NCBI RefSeq assembly: GCF_001506165.1 | Contig: NZ_CP011427.1 | Location: forward strand, 1 to 64,000 | Source of the DNA: Pantoea vagans | GTDB taxonomy: Bacteria; Pseudomonadota; Gammaproteobacteria; Enterobacterales; Enterobacteriaceae | Direction: 5' to 3' | DNA length: 64,000 bases | Shown: positions 63,431-64,000 of the stretch, piece by piece | Position numbering within the stretch: position 1 is the first letter of the stretch | How the letters are laid out: every line of letters starts with the position of its first letter | Program-made: the position numbers and the translations under genes | The notes under the pieces: generated by a model | What the model was told of the DNA's origin: nothing | What the model saw: only the letters and a program-made list of their open reading frames with translations | The model's database searches: none

Positions 63431-64000
63431 TTACAGGTCAACACTGTTAGGGAGAATAACGATATCGCGCACGGTCACGCCAGGCGATCGCGTCACCATA
63501 AACAGCACCGATTCCGCGACTTCAATGGGCTGCATCAGGCTGCCATTGGCTAGTGCGTCATCCAGCTTCTCTTGCGGCCAGTCATCGAGCAGGGCAGTGA
63601 CCACCGGGCCGGGCAACACCGCGCCGACTCGCACGCCATACTGCGCTACCTGACGACGCGTGGAATGCACAAAGGCCTGCACCGCGAACTTCGATGCGGT
63701 ATAGATGGGTTCCCAGACCACCGGCACCACGCCCGCAATGGAACTGGTGAAAATGATGTCACCCGATTTCTGGGCGATAAGATGCGGCAGCACCGAACGC
63801 ACACAACGGAAGGCGGCGCTGGTGTTGAGTTTCAGTACACGATCCCAGATATCGGGATCGCCTTCCGCCACCGGCCCGCCGATATAGGCCCCTGCGTTGG
63901 CGTGGAAAATATCCAGACGACCCGCCAGCTTGAGAATGTCATTGAGAATGCCGTCAACCTGTTTGCCGTCCATCAGGTCAATCTGCAGCGCGAGTGCCTG
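63431..64000 (-). CDS. rbtD: Ribitol 2-dehydrogenase (partial, 5' end outside)
   Basis: Short-chain dehydrogenase that oxidises ribitol to D-ribulose. The visible 189 residues at the C-terminal side match Klebsiella RbtD almost without gaps: [40 protein letters not shown], then the catalytic Ser in FTSSIAG and Tyr-x-x-x-Lys in [11 protein letters not shown], and the terminus [14 protein letters not shown]. The N-terminal cofactor-binding motif lies beyond the window. It heads an operon with rbtK. Confidence 0.94.
   Translation of the reverse strand, partial: QALALQIDLMDGKQVDGILNDILKLAGRLDIFHANAGAYIGGPVAEGDPDIWDRVLKLNTSAAFRCVRSVLPHLIAQKSGDIIFTSSIAGVVPVVWEPIYTASKFAVQAFVHSTRRQVAQYGVRVGAVLPGPVVTALLDDWPQEKLDDALANGSLMQPIEVAESVLFMVTRSPGVTVRDIVILPNSVDL

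Overview
The window looks like chromosomal DNA of an Erwiniaceae-type enterobacterium, most likely Pantoea or a close relative. The evidence is close agreement with E. coli/Klebsiella proteins (Kdp, LgoRDT, YneE, YqhA, CrcB, ribitol dehydrogenase), ERIC elements, and a dense set of short paired hairpins (REPIN-like). No tRNA, rRNA, CRISPR array, prophage or IS transposase was seen. The genus is an inference.

Left part (1-3 kb): the start of mqo, a small unidentified membrane protein, and mntP behind an exact MntR-type palindrome. A 24-codon AzuC-like small protein gene lies between two ERIC elements. The mntP N-terminus looks damaged.

Peptide region (3.2-22.5 kb): two peptide ABC importers are surrounded by enzymes that act on D-amino acids or mixed-chirality peptides. 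The + strand operon is dgcN-dgcA-gsiABCD-like-DmpA-like-DppA, followed by an FAH-family enzyme. The facing - strand operon has a second oligopeptide importer and a D-aminopeptidase (family S12). Divergent from it are an M19 dipeptidase and a LysR regulator. Together they read as a route for importing peptides that contain D-residues, cutting them and returning D-Glu to L-Glu metabolism. dgcN and dgcA carry many single-base frameshifts; gsiA and dppA carry one each. Most are consistent with lost bases in short homopolymers, so consensus errors are at least as likely as real decay.

Middle part (22.6-41.5 kb): L-galactonate genes (lgoT, lgoR, lgoD), a nucleoside hydrolase, a fluoride riboswitch with terminator and crcB, a TIM-barrel isomerase, an esterase, a glutathionyl-hydroquinone reductase with LysR, two GNAT-fold proteins, an ABC exporter, an orphan sugar-binding protein, an MFS transporter with a 2-hydroxyacid dehydrogenase, a 188-bp element with 22-bp inverted ends, a higBA toxin-antitoxin pair and an HD-GYP phosphodiesterase.

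Right part (41.5-64 kb): kdpFABCD with a KdpE-like promoter site but no kdpE, then yqhA, LysR/MFS, a NhaP-type antiporter, a small periplasmic protein, tandem ERICs, a Tat-exported alpha/beta hydrolase, a bestrophin (YneE), an isochorismatase-fold hydrolase, LysR/SDR/alcohol dehydrogenase, a stand-alone YrdC-like protein, a gate-domain membrane protein, and the ribitol genes rbtK and rbtD (rbtD cut by the window edge).
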